A stretch of DNA of 64,000 nt from Cristatella mucedo (taxonomy: Eukaryota > Bryozoa > Phylactolaemata > Cristatellidae). The stretch spans positions 248,001-312,000 of the forward strand of contig WPIO01000194.1 of the NCBI GenBank assembly GCA_009760855.2, read 5' to 3'. Below the pieces are notes generated by a model. The model was not told the DNA's origin and did no database searches. It saw only the letters and a program-made list of their open reading frames with translations. Every line of letters starts with the position of its first letter. The stretch's first letter is position 1. A program made the position numbers and the translations under genes. Positions 12,311-25,996 of this stretch are shown here, in pieces.

Positions 12311-12700
12311 CGACGTCTGATACGACGACCTTACAGTAAAGATATAAATGCAACTTTTTACATTGCACTTACATGGTTTTCATACTGACTTAACTCACTT
12401 CATGTGTAATTTTGTTACTGTAGTTACAGTTTGAACGCTGTATAATTATAAGAAAATATATAACTTGCAGGAAATGATATAAAAGGTTATCTAGTTCACA
12501 TCGTAAGCTCTAAATGTGTCTTCATATTATTACATATAAAAGTGAGCAGTATTTCTCTGTTGCCGGCTCAAGTTGAACTGGGCATGGGGAAATCGGGAAA
12601 CTGGTTGAATGTAGGATGTAAGGAAGTTAATAGTGAGCGTTGAACAGTCGCCAAGCAACCATCGGCTCGTCACCTGATAAGACGATGGTTAATTTGAATC
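12311..12700. other. No recognisable feature
   Basis: No open frame or repeat was recognised between the LINE remnant and the AT microsatellite. Confidence 0.3.
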
Positions 12701-12800
12701 GTATATATATATATATATATATATGAATATATATATATATGAAAAAAAAAAATATATATATATATATATATATGAATATATATATATATATATATGAATA

Positions 12801-12833
<33 letters not shown>
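12701..12833. repeat. AT microsatellite
   Basis: (TA)n interrupted by GAATATA and a short A run. The minus-strand open frame of isoleucine and tyrosine residues is an artefact of the repeat. Confidence 0.9.
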
Positions 12834-12836
<3 letters not shown>

Positions 12837-15800
12837 CACTCGCAATTGCACGGGCAGAGGTAAGGTGTTTTAAGCTCCTCCTTCAGTTTTGCGTGCTAGT
12901 AATCGGATAGCTTTGCAATGAATCACAATTGGAGGCACCTGTTTGACAGCAGCACAATAAGTTGCTGATATCTAAAACTGAGACCTCCATTAGTTCTGAA
13001 TTTCCAATGATGGCTCAGTATCTACTGTATTACCTGTTCATCTCGGAGATCACAATAAGACGGCTACTTTGACATTCAAAGAATTCCAAAGAAATTCAAT
13101 GGTAGTCACTACTTTGTGAAACAAAAGAAGAGGAAATAAAACATATAACAGCTGAAGATGAACACCGCGAATTTAGGTTTTTAAATTATTCCTGTCGAGG
13201 ATGATCGTTTTTCGAAGTGGGGAAATAACGTTTCAGAAGTCCAATGGAGCCCTATCAAGGTTTCCTCAGATATTGCTGCTTGTTTCTGAATAAACATTCA
13301 ACACTGCAAATTCACAAGGATTAATAGTTTTACTGTTCTCAGGATTCCTGGTAGCCAGCTACGCATCGGGTTTGGAGTCTCAGGATTATGCACTAGGCTG
13401 TTTTTGTACACTTCTGCCTCTATATGGTTGTCGAAGAAGTGGAATCGCATGCCACGTGCTATTTATATTGCAGGGTGAGCTCTTTTGATTTTTGCAATAC
13501 TGATTAAAATACCATACCTGAACGTAATCGAGGTAGTTTCCTAGACTCCCAAACTGGGTTTGTATGAACCAGCTTTAGCTTTTTCTAACTCCTTTCCAAT
13601 GAATTGCAACAACCAGAGTCTACAACTTTTTTTTTTTAAAAGAAGCTCAGTTTAAGTTCACGAGCAGCTACAGAACCTTAGTAACCTTTGCATGTCAGCA
13701 CCAATTTGTATAGTCAGCAAGAGGCAGCGAAGCTGTCACGGCAGATAGCTCTGGAGCTTAAGGTACTATGAAATCAACTGTGGGAACATCAGCATAGGTT
13801 AAATTAGTATCGTCAAGGGTAGCTAGTATTAATTGGAGATAGGAACAAGGTATTATAAATCAACCAATGATGTTAGCTTAGCCATCTTCTATAGGTGGAA
13901 GCCATCCGTAAATCAGAAGTCGTAACCCATCGGGCCTTTAGTTTTCGAAAAATGTCATTTCGTCAGGAAACCAGATTGGCACTTTCCGAATGGCAAACCG
14001 AACAGCTGTTTGCATACTTTATTTTAGTAATCATTGAAGGCGTTTGTATTTACAGGATACTCAGGTTTACTTAGGACATAAATCTCAACATTTTAATTGG
14101 TTAAGGAAACCGGTCGTTGAAAACCCATACACAATTGACGATGATGAAAAGTCAGCATTTTAAGTGCAGCTTATATTGAGAACTAATATACTTACTAAGC
14201 ACATACACGTTTGGTCTTGAGATTTGACAAGCTATTTACCTCGATTAAATGAGTTTGTTTTCTTTAATTTAATTATCCTAATTTAATTAGGTTTTCAGAA
14301 TGTTTCCTTCGGTATTGATTAGCCTTAATGTAATATTATATGCAATTGTAAATAATTCATACTATAAAATATCATGTAAACTAATTAGCCACGGAATAAT
14401 TCAAAAAGGATCTGTATGTGTGTAATTCTAAATCTTGGGAAAACTTTTTGTTTATTTTGGCAAGGATAGTAACAATTTTTTGATAAGCTCATTGAGTGCT
14501 TTGCACATATTAAATCCAAATGATCTCCTAATATCCTTAATGCACCAAATTGTTCAGAGTTGTGCATCTTTAGTCGGATGCTTGATTGATAGATTTTACT
14601 TTTGAACTTGTTAATGCTATTGGTTGAACCTCAGTGTCTTATCTGACTACATGTGTTCTATTTGATAACGGCAAACAATGTGAATTCTTCATCAAGAACA
14701 CTACTTTTATCTCCACCAATAAGACTCGATATCTTTCTAAGATAAGATCATGTCAACAAATCTGGCCTGCAGAAATCGCATTTTGCTAGCTCAGTGGTTC
14801 TGAATAGACTGGGAAAATGCAGTTTATTTTGAGATAGTCAGCCAAAATAAGTTATCAATCCTCTGTAGCTTAAAGTGAATATGGCTGGACGGATAGCTTA
14901 TAATCAGCAGCTAAGCCCCCACAGTCGTCTTTGCCTAAGGAGCTGTGATATCATCCATTGTGTCAAACATCCACAACCAAGTTCTTTTTGGCTCGGCTTC
15001 TCGACAACTGTCTGAGCTGTTGCACTAGTTTGGTCTCCTCGTGCCATGTGATCCTATACCGACTGTAAATTAACTGTTCTATTCGTTTGCTTAATAACTG
15101 TTTGCGACAGAAGCCATTGTTTGGCCGGTTACGGACAGTGGAATTCTCAACGTGATTTTACTCCACGAATTCAGTTCTCCTCGTGTCGAATCCATTGAGC
15201 TTGTAATTCAGTGTTGCTTACTGACTTCCTCGACTGTATTTGATAGTATCCATGCATCTCAGTTTCTTTTTGTTTCGCGAGATGAAGTCTTTGAACTACT
15301 GTAAGTACATAGAAAGCAGCTCACTATTTGAATGAGCTATTTAAATCTTCCCACTATAGCTTCAATTTAGTAGTCTTAGATTAAAGGTATATACTTAAAG
15401 ATATCACATTTGTTTTTATTAAATCATCAGGTTAAAGTGTGCATGCAGTTGCGGAACAAGGGGGCAGGTGGCTGGAGCAATCTCCTCCCATGGGTTGATG
15501 GAAATACCTATATCTTGTGGTGAATTTCCACATGCCTTGGTGGATAGAGCACGAGACTCTTTCCTCAACTTGAACCCATGCACCGAACAAGAAAATGTCG
15601 GCTCTGCCTCTGAATGCATGTTATTGAGGTTATTTTACCATTAACACGTTGGGTGGTCTTTTTAAGTTCCATACTCAGTTTTAATACTAATGAATTTTAG
15701 ATGTTGAACTTCAAACATGTTTAAGGAGTTTCAAGAAAATCTTGTTCATGCAATTTCTATTTCAATTGCTTTCCGGTGTATTTAGCCTTCTAGATCATGG

Positions 15801-16199
15801 ATTAGACAGGCGCATCACGAGATGTTATAGGCTCATATTTTAAAGAGTCAAAGAGAATGTGAGTTATCAAAGATTCTTCAACATTTTGACAGTCATTACA
15901 ATGTATCATAGCAGAATTGCTAGAATAAATATATAACGGTCAAAGCAGTTCTGATTCTGCTGTTTTACATTTTGGCGTTTGATAGATCTTTCACTAACTA
16001 TGTGTGGCTTAGTGAAGAACCACACGATATATTTGAAACAGACTATCGCTGCCAATCGCAGGACTTATATTTTTAACCAGATGGGTAAGCTATGTAGAAC
16101 TTTTATGCAAGTGGGCAAGAAAAGCAGGGTTCAGGTAAGCATTGCTAAACACCATATGATTACAAAATTATAGCCAATCCTTAGCTTTTATCTCACACG
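12834..16199. other. AT-rich DNA, no gene identified
   Basis: Small open frames at 14385-14567, 15419-15619 and 15979-16173 show no family resemblance. I looked for spliced exon signatures and tRNA-like boxes and found nothing convincing. Confidence 0.35.
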
Positions 16200-17712
16200 G
16201 GTCGTAGTGGACCACCTCAACTCATATATTGAAGCTTCAAACCTTGCTAGTAAGTTCCAGTCTGGCTTCAGAGCTAATCCCTCCACAGAGTCAGCATTGC
16301 TTATGGTGTAGAACGACCAAATTAGGAATGTAGACATAGGGAGAGTGTCTCTGCTTGTTTTGCCCGATCTTTCGGCAGCTTTTGATAATATTGATCACAA
16401 AGTTTTTCTCGAGTGCCTCTCGTCTCGCCTGGGAGTCACTCGCACTGTTTTCCAACGGTTCAGGTCATATTTCAGTGCCAATCTCCAGAGCATTGAATTT
16501 AATGGAAAAAGATTATCCGAGGTACATCTGAAATATGTGGTACCTCAGGCTACACGCGATGTCCGGTTCTTTCCAGGGTTTATAGTATCCCTCTTGCTGA
16601 TTTGATTGCCAAGCACAATCTAGGTTTTCACTTCTATGTGGATGACACTCAGTTGTACCTTTGCTTTGTTCCGACCCAGCCTTCGAGCACCTCGAATGCT
16701 CACAACTCACTTGGTGGATGCATTGATGACATCCGCACAGGGATGGCAGCAAATTTTCTAAACCTAGACGATGGTAAAACTAACTTACTAGTAATGGGCG
16801 AACCCAATGTGAGACAGAAAATTGAAAGGCTGACACTCAAAATTGGCTCTGCCAGCATATCTCCAGTTAAATAAGCTCAAAATTTATGTGTTATGTTCCC
16901 AAAGTGACCTCTCGTTCGACGACACATCAGCCCCGCAGTCAAACCTGCCTACTTTCAGCTACATAACATTGCTAAATTCAGGCTTGTTTAGATAAGGATA
17001 CCGCGTCTAAGTTGGTCCCTGCATTTGAGACATCATATCTTGATTTCTGTAAGTCACTGCTGGCTGGCCTACCGGGATGTGCAATCAGGTGATTTCAGCT
17101 GGTGCAAAACTCTGCAACTATGCTTTTCTGTCGTGAGCGTCGCAGTTGCCACAACCTACCACTTCTCGCCGACCTGCACTGGCTACCAGCCAAGCAGCAG
17201 ATTGAATTCAAGGTTTTGTCGCTTACCTTTAGGACACTTCTGTCTTTAACTTTAGCTTATCTCTCAGATCTACATCACAGGGCCAAGCATGGTACCACCT
17301 GCTTCTTGGAATCCAACAGTTTACCAATACCTCGTACAAACCTCAAATCCTTTGGAGACCATGCAGGTAGTTCGTATGCTCCCAAAGCCTGGAACTCTCT
17401 CCCGACCTGCATCAGAACATCTGCTGACCTGACCACATTTAAAAACACACCTATTTAGGACAGAATTTAGTGGGTCCCCGTGATTCGTCGTTCATGTGCT
17501 TATGCATGCTGACACTGTGCATGCTGCCACTAACCACTTTGGCATGCTGAGCCTGTGCATGTCACCCCTAACCATGGTATTCTTGTTGTTTATCTAGCAT
17601 GATATTACTCACGATTCAACCGCGTTTTCCTGTGGAGCAAATGTAAAGCGCCTAGAAAGAGATTGAGTTCTGTGAGGGTGCTCTATCAAGAGCAGGATTA
17701 TTATTATAATTT
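16200..17712 (+). mobile_element. L2/CR1-type LINE, longest copy here (copy 4)
   Basis: The most complete LINE remnant in the window. It starts inside the reverse transcriptase with a DLSAAFDNIDHK motif (catalytic aspartate region A). It continues through a VPQ-block and a YVDDTQLYLCF active-site block, in which the usual YADD has become YVDD. It then covers the MGEPNVRQK and KIGSASISP stretches and the C-terminal CRERRSCHNLPLL and LHWLPAKQQIEFK stretches. The 3' tail ends in TTATTATAATTTTTTTTATTATTA near 17695-17724. At least three frame changes and a stop after the 16345 segment make it dead. Confidence 0.88.
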
Positions 17713-17724
17713 TTTTTATTATTA

Positions 17725-18676
17725 CGAACTCGGCACTCCATCATCATTTTTAATGATGACCTAGGTTTGACCTAGATAAGGATCAAGGGCATAAGAATTG
17801 AGTGTTGCCTAGGTCAGTAATTGTTGCAGAGGAGCCCCAAGTGCTCCTATGCCCTTTGGCTCCACCATCGAAAGCTGGAAATGAACTGAGTGACCAATCT
17901 ATACGAAATTTAAACTAAGTACAAGAAACGGCCCGTGAGCTGAAAGACGAGGAACGGGTAAAGCGTTGGCACCTAGTAGAGTAGCAATGAGGTCGAGTTC
18001 AAAAGCAGCTGGCAGACAGCCAAAGGACCTGCAGGCTAGGAAGGTAACTATCAAATCGATATGTTACTCGATCTGGTACCAATTAAAATATGTTAAGTGC
18101 TACGAATAGGCAGCTAGGCTGTTCAAGAGAGACAATTATCCCGTTGATTTTCGCTAATTTAGATTACGTCGTTTGTCAATGACTTTGTCAATTTATGGAA
18201 GAAAAGTGTTATGCATAGAAGACTCTTTGTTGAGTTAATTGATTGAAGCCAGGTGGGAGCCGCTGGGTGAGTGCTTAAAAAGCCTGAATGTGGTTCACTT
18301 ATTCTGCACTGAACAGTAAAATATCAACCAGTGCCTTCCGTTTCGCTTGCAGGAACGTGATTGCTACCATAAAGATCAGTAACAAACTGACTTAGTATCG
18401 TTGTTCTTTGTCATAACAGTTCACTCATGCATAAAATGTACATAGTGTTCTAAATTTCAAATAGTCTTTTCACCCTCGGTGGAACTCTAAATACATCTAA
18501 GCTTGATTATGAAGCACTTCTCGTGCATATAACTTCAGCTGTTAAAGTCAAATATGGATTACATTTGAGCTTGCTTAAATAATACATTTCTAAAAAGAAA
18601 CAAAATTAAAAAATAATGTTTTCCTTTACTAATTTTAATTTTATGTCAGCATAGAAGGTTGGAGCTGCAGTTGCAA
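17725..18676. other. No recognisable feature
   Basis: No open frame or repeat was recognised between the LINE tail and the first SINE. Confidence 0.3.
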
Positions 18677-18862
18677 TCAATAAATAATAAATGCAATCTG
18701 ATTCAACAGCCTCTTTTTTATACCAACAGAAGAGCCTTGACGGCTATGGCCACAGCTTGCAGTAGCGATGAAGACTCACCCACTACAGGATTCAAACCCA
18801 CGACCTCGGGCCCGAGGTCGTGAAAAGCAACCGCCTTTCCCAGTGAGCCATTATGGCTAAAC
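18677..18862 (-). mobile_element. tRNA-derived SINE, copy 1
   Basis: Read on the minus strand, a tRNA-like head starts with a TGGCTCACTGGG box A-like word. It carries a palindromic GACCTCGGG/CCCGAGGTC centre and then a GGGTTTGAATCC box B-like word. The tRNA-unrelated body includes CATCGCTACTGCAAG and GGCCATAGCCGTCAAGG, and the 3' end is GAGGCTGTTGAATCAG followed by an ATTT-rich tail. Four other copies share this order, so it is a family and not a tRNA gene. Confidence 0.75.
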
Positions 18863-21344
18863 AATCCGCCTGTTTAAGAATATTTCCGTCAGAAGCAATA
18901 AAACATTTAGAAAAAACAGCTGTTCCCTGGTTTTAATTTTTGGTGAGGAACAGCTGTTTTACGGTGAGCATAAAACAGTCACCCGAAACCCTAGTCAAAG
19001 TGTCGAGTTGACTGACACAATATAATAGATACATGGCTTCAGATTAGTGCTCACCTGTAGCCGGACTGCTTGCAGCTATTCTCGGGGGCATTGTCTCACC
19101 TAATTCACACAGATCTCAAGGTGTAGCAAGAGCAAACTCAGTTGAAGGACATGGAAGTATTGCCTGCACGAAGAATCCACGATCCACCAGAGCTCATTGC
19201 ACATGAATGAGCGGGAGCACTATATTAACACAGGCATCTCGTGCTCATTCGACAGCAATTCAATGATTATAACGTCGGCCATCACAATATGGTCGTCTAC
19301 AGTGTCAGCATGTTTAGAGATTTTCTGTGGTTTATCGACTAACCAATGCGAAGCTTTAGACTAGTACTAAGTAGGGCAATATACATCAAGTGAAATGCGT
19401 AGGCATTCATGTTCTGGTAAATATATCGTATGCCTTGTAGCAATGAACTCACAATCAATGCAGAAATGTCTCGCTAAACCCTAATGTTTTATATAAGCGG
19501 AAAGAAAAATCCAGCTCAGGGGTGTGTAAGAAAGTTAATATCGCAGCATGGTCCAACAAATTACCACGTTAAGATATTGCCGGTTTGCCTACTTTGCTCT
19601 TGTTCTTAACGCAAATTATATTGTTGAAAAACTTAACTTACCGAATACGACCTATCTCAGGATGCAAGCAAGGTACATCTATTCTTTTTAACCGAAGGCT
19701 CAAGAGCATAGGTATTGAGAGCATGATAAATCTTCCTAAGAGTTCAAAAAGCAAATAACACAGCCGATAACGAAAAAATCAGAAATGAGCGTGGCGCATA
19801 TCAAGGTATCCATTTTTATACACTGGCTAAAAAAACTGGCTTCGTTCACTGTGGATGTCCCGAATAAATGAGTTCATGAGCTCTCTGGTCAATAGGATAT
19901 TTGGCTGTATTCACATCGAAAGCCGCTCAGACATCGACAGGGCTTATGAAACACCTTAAGAGGATAATCTGCCTAGTCATAGTGGTTTTCTAGTGCTACA
20001 GGCAAAAAAATACATTAAGCCACAAAAAGCGAGAGTTGAGTATGCAAGATATCGAAATATCTTGAAATCATTCACACTAATATGGCTAGGTAGTATAGGC
20101 ACGTTTGCACTATGCTGTCGGGGCATAGGTGCTAGACATATCAGCAAACGGGCAGCAAGTGTTTACAGTAGAGGTTTAAGACATCCCAGTTGAGGCTTTT
20201 TAAAACGATGCCCATGATATGCCCCGAATTTACTTTCAATAACAACCACACAGCCATGAAACTCGTTGGCCTGGTTTTGTCAAAGCTGCAACTAACCAGC
20301 AAACAATGCCAAGTTGAAGCCTCATAGTTCTAAATGGCTACGATTTAGTCGATGCCTACAGGAATTTTTTCTTTAATAAATGTGACGTTATTGGCAATTT
20401 ATTCAAAGAAATATGGCTGGCAATTGCTACAGTGATCCAAGCATCTTGCTAGCTCATCAAGGGGCGCCTGACAGTCGAGACTTCACTGGCAGTACAGCCT
20501 GCCATTTTAGCGTTTCCCCTTTTCCCTGCACTTACTTTCGTGAAGGCTTGGAGTGTCAAACTGGTCAGTCTTGCCTGTGTTTGCAAATTAAAGATTGCAG
20601 TTGCTGGCTTCTGCCAAAAACCGGCTTTCCGGTTGGGTGCATTGAGCTTTGCCTTTGAGGGCGATTAACGATGGCTAGCAAACACTCGGCTTTCCACTGT
20701 CTCTGAAGCTTTAGTAGTTGATGGCGGTTGTACAGACTCTGACCATATCCAGAGGCGATTTTAGAGAGTGATCCAAACCACCGGGTCTACTCAATGGTAG
20801 GGCCTAAGACCCATGCAAAGCTATAATGACTGTTTAATGAGAGTTTCTCTCTCTCTCGCTCGCTCTCTCACTCGCTGCTTTGTCTAACTTAGTTTGAGCT
20901 TTAACAGTGGTGTAATGGCAACAGCCGCTCTGTGGGACCTGCAGTTTATCCTTCGTGTTCTACAGCTCTACAGGTTGAACTTTGCTCATGAATCAGTGGA
21001 CTGAAAATAATTCCCACTTACTGTTTGACGTGGTGGCGGCGTGACAAACTGCACTTACCTGATAAAATTGGGTGGCAGTTTCTTTACAGACTCCAGTTCT
21101 CGGCCGATATTCCTGTTAGGGAATGGTGCATAACTTACGGTCGAAATAAATTCCTTGTAATGGCGAGGCTCTGGACATTTGCCGTACTGACTTAAGTTTT
21201 TCTTGATCATTCCTAAAATTACCATCGCCCACTACCACATATCAGAGAATTACAGCTAATATCTTAAACACTATAGTATCACCTTCTGATAAGTGGGCGA
21301 AAGCGTCTCTAAAGATACTCAGATAACTATATTAAAAAAACAAG
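18863..21344. other. No gene identified
   Basis: Open frames at 19993-20193 and 20413-20658 occur. The second is rich in cysteine, but neither has a recognisable domain or supporting splice signals. No repeat family member was recognised. Confidence 0.3.
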
Positions 21345-21507
21345 CAACTTTAGCCTCCCATTTATATAGCGACGGAAGAGCCTTGACTTCTATCACCAGC
21401 TCTTGCAGAGGCAATTTAGGATAGCCCAGTACAGGATTCGAATCATCGACCACAGGATCGAGGTCGTAAAAATCAACCACTTCATCTAGTGAGCCACTTC
21501 GGCTCAG
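21345..21507 (-). mobile_element. tRNA-derived SINE, copy 2
   Basis: Minus-strand copy, more diverged than copy 1. The TGGCTCACTAG box A-like word, the GATTCGAATCC box B-like word and the body words GCAAGAGC and AAGGCTCTTCCGTCGC can be aligned with the other copies. Confidence 0.65.
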
Positions 21508-21682
21508 TTCATTTGATTGGGAGACTATTCAGTAATATCTTTGCCATAGCGATGACTAGGAGCAACCTTTCTTTGAATTATTAAGCCGGTAGCTTAGCCG
21601 CTTGCTCGCCTTTCGAGCTATCGTCTGATCTACGGAATTCGTTTACTATCTAGGGATTTACACAATTGACGGCTTAAGGACT

Positions 21683-21878
21683 CTGTAAATAAATAAAATA
21701 AATCCTAGCTGATTAAACAGCCTCTTTTTTTGTATAGCGACAGAAGAGCCTTTACGGCTATCACCATCACTTGCAGTGGCGATAAAGAATCGCTAACTGC
21801 AGGAATCGATCCCACGATCTCGTGACCGATGTCATGAAAGCAACCGCTTTACCTAGTGTGCCACTGTACTGTGACCAT
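21683..21878 (-). mobile_element. tRNA-derived SINE, copy 3
   Basis: Minus-strand copy with box A-like TGGCACACTAGG, AAAGCGGTTGC, box B-like GGATCGATTCC, the body CATCGCCACTGCAAG-type and GATAGCCGTAAAGGCTCTTC, and the same 3' end GAGGCTGTTTAATCAGCTAGG followed by an ATTT-rich tail. Confidence 0.7.
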
Positions 21879-23621
21879 CCTACCAGCAACAAGCTAGTGG
21901 CCCCTGTCCCCGGCAAGGACGCACCAGGAATCACTATTGTACAGCTAGGGCAAGCTAAACACTATGGCTAGCTGACCTAGTGACTACCTTTAAAACTATG
22001 AAGAAACAAGAAAAAGTGAACACGCGGGTCGGCTGGCAGAACAATCTTAATCATTTGCTCAGATATAGTATAACCTGATTTTTTTCGGCTGCAGTACCTC
22101 TAATATTCCAGTAGGGATGGCCGTGCAACTGCAGGCCAGAAATTATTGTAATGACCTGCTGATTAGTTTTGCCTCACAGCCTCGTCGACTACCAAGAATT
22201 CTGCCTACTACATTAGACATAGAGGATACAACTGTGCACATTTTAAAAATCTTCGGGACACACACATTTAATTTAGCCGGGCTCGTGGCCACAGGGAATA
22301 ATTGAGATGGGTTATTTCATCATTTAGTCAGTGGCCTAGCATCGCATGGAGTTGGCCATTGTCAATTGCAATGTCAGGCAAACGATAAGATTAACCATCA
22401 TGGTCACATTAGCTGCTCAACATCAGGTGAATGATTGATTAGGGTCTTGGTGACCTTCATTCGCTGAGGGTAGCCCCAGTTGGCAAAGAAAAGTGGTCAA
22501 CAGCCGTCATTAAGTGCATACAGTTAAGATCAAACTCTTGTTTACTCCACCAAGTACCATGTCGGAGCACTCGAATTTGGACCTCACATAGTGGTTAATT
22601 CGGACTTTACAGAAATCTGATGGTTACTGTTAAATGCCTGCTTTGTTTGCCCGAAAATGGGATGAGTTGAAAAACAATTAATGAGCCAAATTTATATGTA
22701 TAATTTCCTGTATACACAAGTGTCTGGTGAAACTACACATTATCGTAACTTTAAAAAAATTGTAGGGAAGAAGAGCTTTTACATCACAACGGAAGCCCAC
22801 GTGGCCTAGGCACCCAAGTCAGTAGCCTTCTTTTCATATAGGTAAGAGGTATTTCGAATTACTAAGACGGAGTACGAAAATAGTGGCAGTAAAGTCGTAG
22901 TTGGTTATCCCAAAGAAAATCTTACAATTGACAGCGGAACTGAAATAAATCATTAATTCCGTAAATTGTGAATGCATGTTTCAAATTTCACGATCGAAAA
23001 CCCTCCACTTTTCTGCTTAAAACTGTCATTAAACGAATTAGGCTGAGCAATTAAAAAATATCGATGTTAATTGATAACACGAAAATGTATTAAGCAAGCA
23101 TTTTCATGTTCAGTCAAAAAATAGCTATAAATAAGTTTAGAGTGGAAGGATTTTTATTATCCCCGAGCAACGTCTGATTTACACTATTTGAACTGAACTC
23201 CCAAACATTTTTTGAAAAGTAGCACACACAACACAGGTTCTTTGATTCAAGTGTTATCACAATAGATAGCACTCATTTACTCAAATATTGCTTTATAAAC
23301 ATATAGATATTTTTTAGCAGTCACTTTTAAAATTAAGTTACAGCAAACCAGACTTCAGTGCAGTATCAAAATAGTCAGGTTATTATTTATTAACGGCCTT
23401 AGATTATCGTCACTTCTGAAGCTAGCGAAGGCAATGACAGATCTAGAAACCAGAATTTTGAATACTATGGTATAATTACGTAATCGATGATGTAATACCC
23501 TATGTAACACCTAATACCTGTATACCTTACTGCTTGCTGTAAGTACCGGATTATAGCTCAAATGCTTCCACGGAATTTAATCCTGACCCACAGCTACATA
23601 TTACCTACACAGTTTAAACCC
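21879..23621. other. No recognisable feature
   Basis: A 62-codon open frame at 22117-22305 has no motif. Nothing else was supported. Confidence 0.3.
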
Positions 23622-23732
23622 TCACACACACACACACACACACCCAAGCAGGCAAACACACACACACACATGCGTGCACATACACACACAAACACGCACG
23701 CGCGCACGAACACACACACACAAAACACACAA
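23622..23732. repeat. CA-rich microsatellite
   Basis: (CA)n runs interrupted by CCCAAGCAGG, TGCGTG and CGCGCG words. Open frames rich in threonine and histidine on plus, or cysteine and valine on minus, are artefacts. Confidence 0.9.
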
Positions 23733-25089
23733 AGATTTTCTTCTTAGACTCATTTTTCTTTATTCCAGACTTCAATGCCACACTATAAATGCAAATCCCA
23801 GGTGACATCATCATTAGACTCTAGCACTTGTCTTGATAGAAAACCTCTACCCGGTATATTTGTGCAGCAGCTGTGGCCAAAGAATGACGTTTCTAAATTA
23901 AATTGCAATTAAAGGAAAACATGTCAAAAGTCAAAGGATTGACTACCTAGCTTGATATACCGCATTTTCTATACAAAATACTGATGTTAGGATGAAAATG
24001 AAAGAATTTTGTAATCGTACCATACGGATCAATGCTTATAATTTACAGCCACATGCTAAATCATACTGTCTCAAACAAAAGGGGGCTTACAATAAAAGGA
24101 CAAATAAATAAACTTTTTAACTCAACATTTGTATAGTAGAAGAAAATTCTTGGCTCATGGGTTAGCTTTACTAACAATGAAAGTTCAATTAACAGTACAC
24201 TAATGATAAAAAAGATCAACTATAAATTCGAGTCTGACATATGTTTTCAATGACTTCGGAATGAGATTAGGGCAACTTTTTATTTTTTTATTATTTAGAT
24301 TTGAGAAAACCTGTGATATATTAGGCCTGTCGTGCTTGTTATGTGATAACTTACTGCATTACTGTTCATAAATTGCACTTGACTCTGAAGTTTGAAAGTG
24401 TTAAAGCTGCCGCTTATCGTGAGCACAAAAAGAGCCTGCCCAATTTGTCCGAATTATTTTCTTGAATAGATCTATCTAAAGTGGGATATGAAAAAAAAAT
24501 TAGGCTCTTGTCGAACACCAAAAGCAGGATTTAAGTCGAGAGAATCTTTAAATGCCGCGGAGGACATGATCAAATAGGTTAGAATCGATCGATGCCTCAT
24601 CGGACATGTATATTCCTTATCCCAATCATGTTAAAGTTGAATGCTGTCATCAGTAATGTCAACAATGCCCACATATATTTAAAGGGTGAGGAAGTGATCG
24701 TTTTAATACAAATAATACTTGGAATGTTATGAGGCACACGTAGAAACACAAATTATGTACGATTGCTTTTAATCGAGTTGTGATTGAAATACCCTGCCCA
24801 CAAGCTCAACAAGGATTGTTGGTCTATCGCACCAAATTAATTAGATTTCACCCTCTAAATGTGTAGTCTACATCCACTGAATGACTTCAAAATTTAGTAT
24901 TGCATGCTTCTTTTGAAGCTAATCAAGATGATTAATTAAGAATATGTAACAGCCTCAAAGAAGGCGTGCTATCTACTATAAAGATAAGTACTTTCCAAAG
25001 GTAATACAGTTCATCGTCTACATGCAAGCTAGCGTTCCTTAAACTATTGGCTGGTTGAATAATGGGCAGCACGTCAAAGTGGGCACACT
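23733..25089. other. No recognisable feature
   Basis: AT-rich, with no open frame above about 60 codons outside the microsatellite and no recognised repeat. Confidence 0.3.
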
Positions 25090-25445
25090 AATAATACTAT
25101 TAATATACACTTGATAAATTGCCCTAAGATAACTTACCCTCTTTCTAGGCGCTTTAAATTTTCTACAAGCGAAACACGATTGAATGGCGAGTGGTATCAT
25201 GCTTGATAAGCAACTTGAATAATATGGTTAGGGGTCACATGCAAGGGTGGTTAGTGGCAGCAGCGTGCAACAGTGTTGGCACCCATAAGCACGTAGAGAA
25301 CAAATCACGGAGAATCCCTAAATGCTACCGTAAATAGGTGCGCCTTAAATTTCTGATCAATTGAGGTCAAGTCAGGGGATGCCATGACGGAAGTCGAGAG
25401 CGAGTTCCAGGCTTTGGGAACATATGAACTGAAGGCATGGTATCC
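25090..25445 (-). mobile_element. LINE 3' fragment, copy 5
   Basis: Minus-strand 3' end of the LINE family. On the plus strand it opens with an AT-rich tail and TTGATAAATTGCCCTAAGA, then CTTTCTAGGCGCTTTAAAT, then a CATGCAAGGGTGGTTAGTGGCAGCA block. It ends in the C-terminal coding words GAGGTCAAGTCAGG and GAGTTCCAGGCTTTGGGA. Confidence 0.7.
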
Positions 25446-25950
25446 AAACGATTTAAGGTTGTATGCCTTGCAACGAGATTTTCTTCCACATTTCGAATTT
25501 TAAGCTGGGATTTAATCTCATTAAATTCTTTAGATTAAACAGCATTCTGATTTTTGCTACAACGCTTTCTCATTATTTATGTTCAAGTGTTGCTTATGTT
25601 ATTATTCGCTGCCGCAAAAAAAAGTCGTTTCTTGGAGAATAAAGCAAATATTTTCCTTGGCTATCTTAATGAGGTATGAATGACAGGCAGTAATGGCAAA
25701 GCCAAACTTTTTAGCAACACAACTTGGCCTGAATATACAAAGTAGAGACATAAATCAGATAGATAGGAGATTAGGATAATTGGGACTGTCATTTTGGATT
25801 AGTAAGCAGAAGCCAGGCTGACATTTCTCGTTGCAAAAGCTGCCTTTTCAGATTTCGACGCTTAAGCGAACCTGCTAGTAATCTCCTCTAGTACGACGGG
25901 TCTATCTTGCTGTTATTTCATAAGCATTGAACTCGTAAAATGTATTCGTG

Positions 25951-25951
<1 letters not shown>
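25446..25951. other. No recognisable feature
   Basis: No open frame or repeat was recognised between the LINE fragment and the AT microsatellite. Confidence 0.3.

Positions 25952-25995
<44 letters not shown>
25952..25995. repeat. AT microsatellite
   Basis: A perfect (TA)n run of about 44 bp. Confidence 0.9.

Positions 25996-25996
<1 letters not shown>

Noticed and set aside
18780-18862. tRNA gene on the minus strand
   Set aside because: Box A and box B-like words are present, but the cloverleaf is incomplete and the same sequence with an extra body recurs four more times, which marks a SINE.
20413-20658. Cysteine-rich 81-codon frame as a possible secreted peptide
   Set aside because: No signal peptide-like start, cysteines confined to the second half, and no splice or repeat support.
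23562-23814. Histidine/threonine- and cysteine-rich frames on both strands
   Set aside because: Both are translations of the CA microsatellite.
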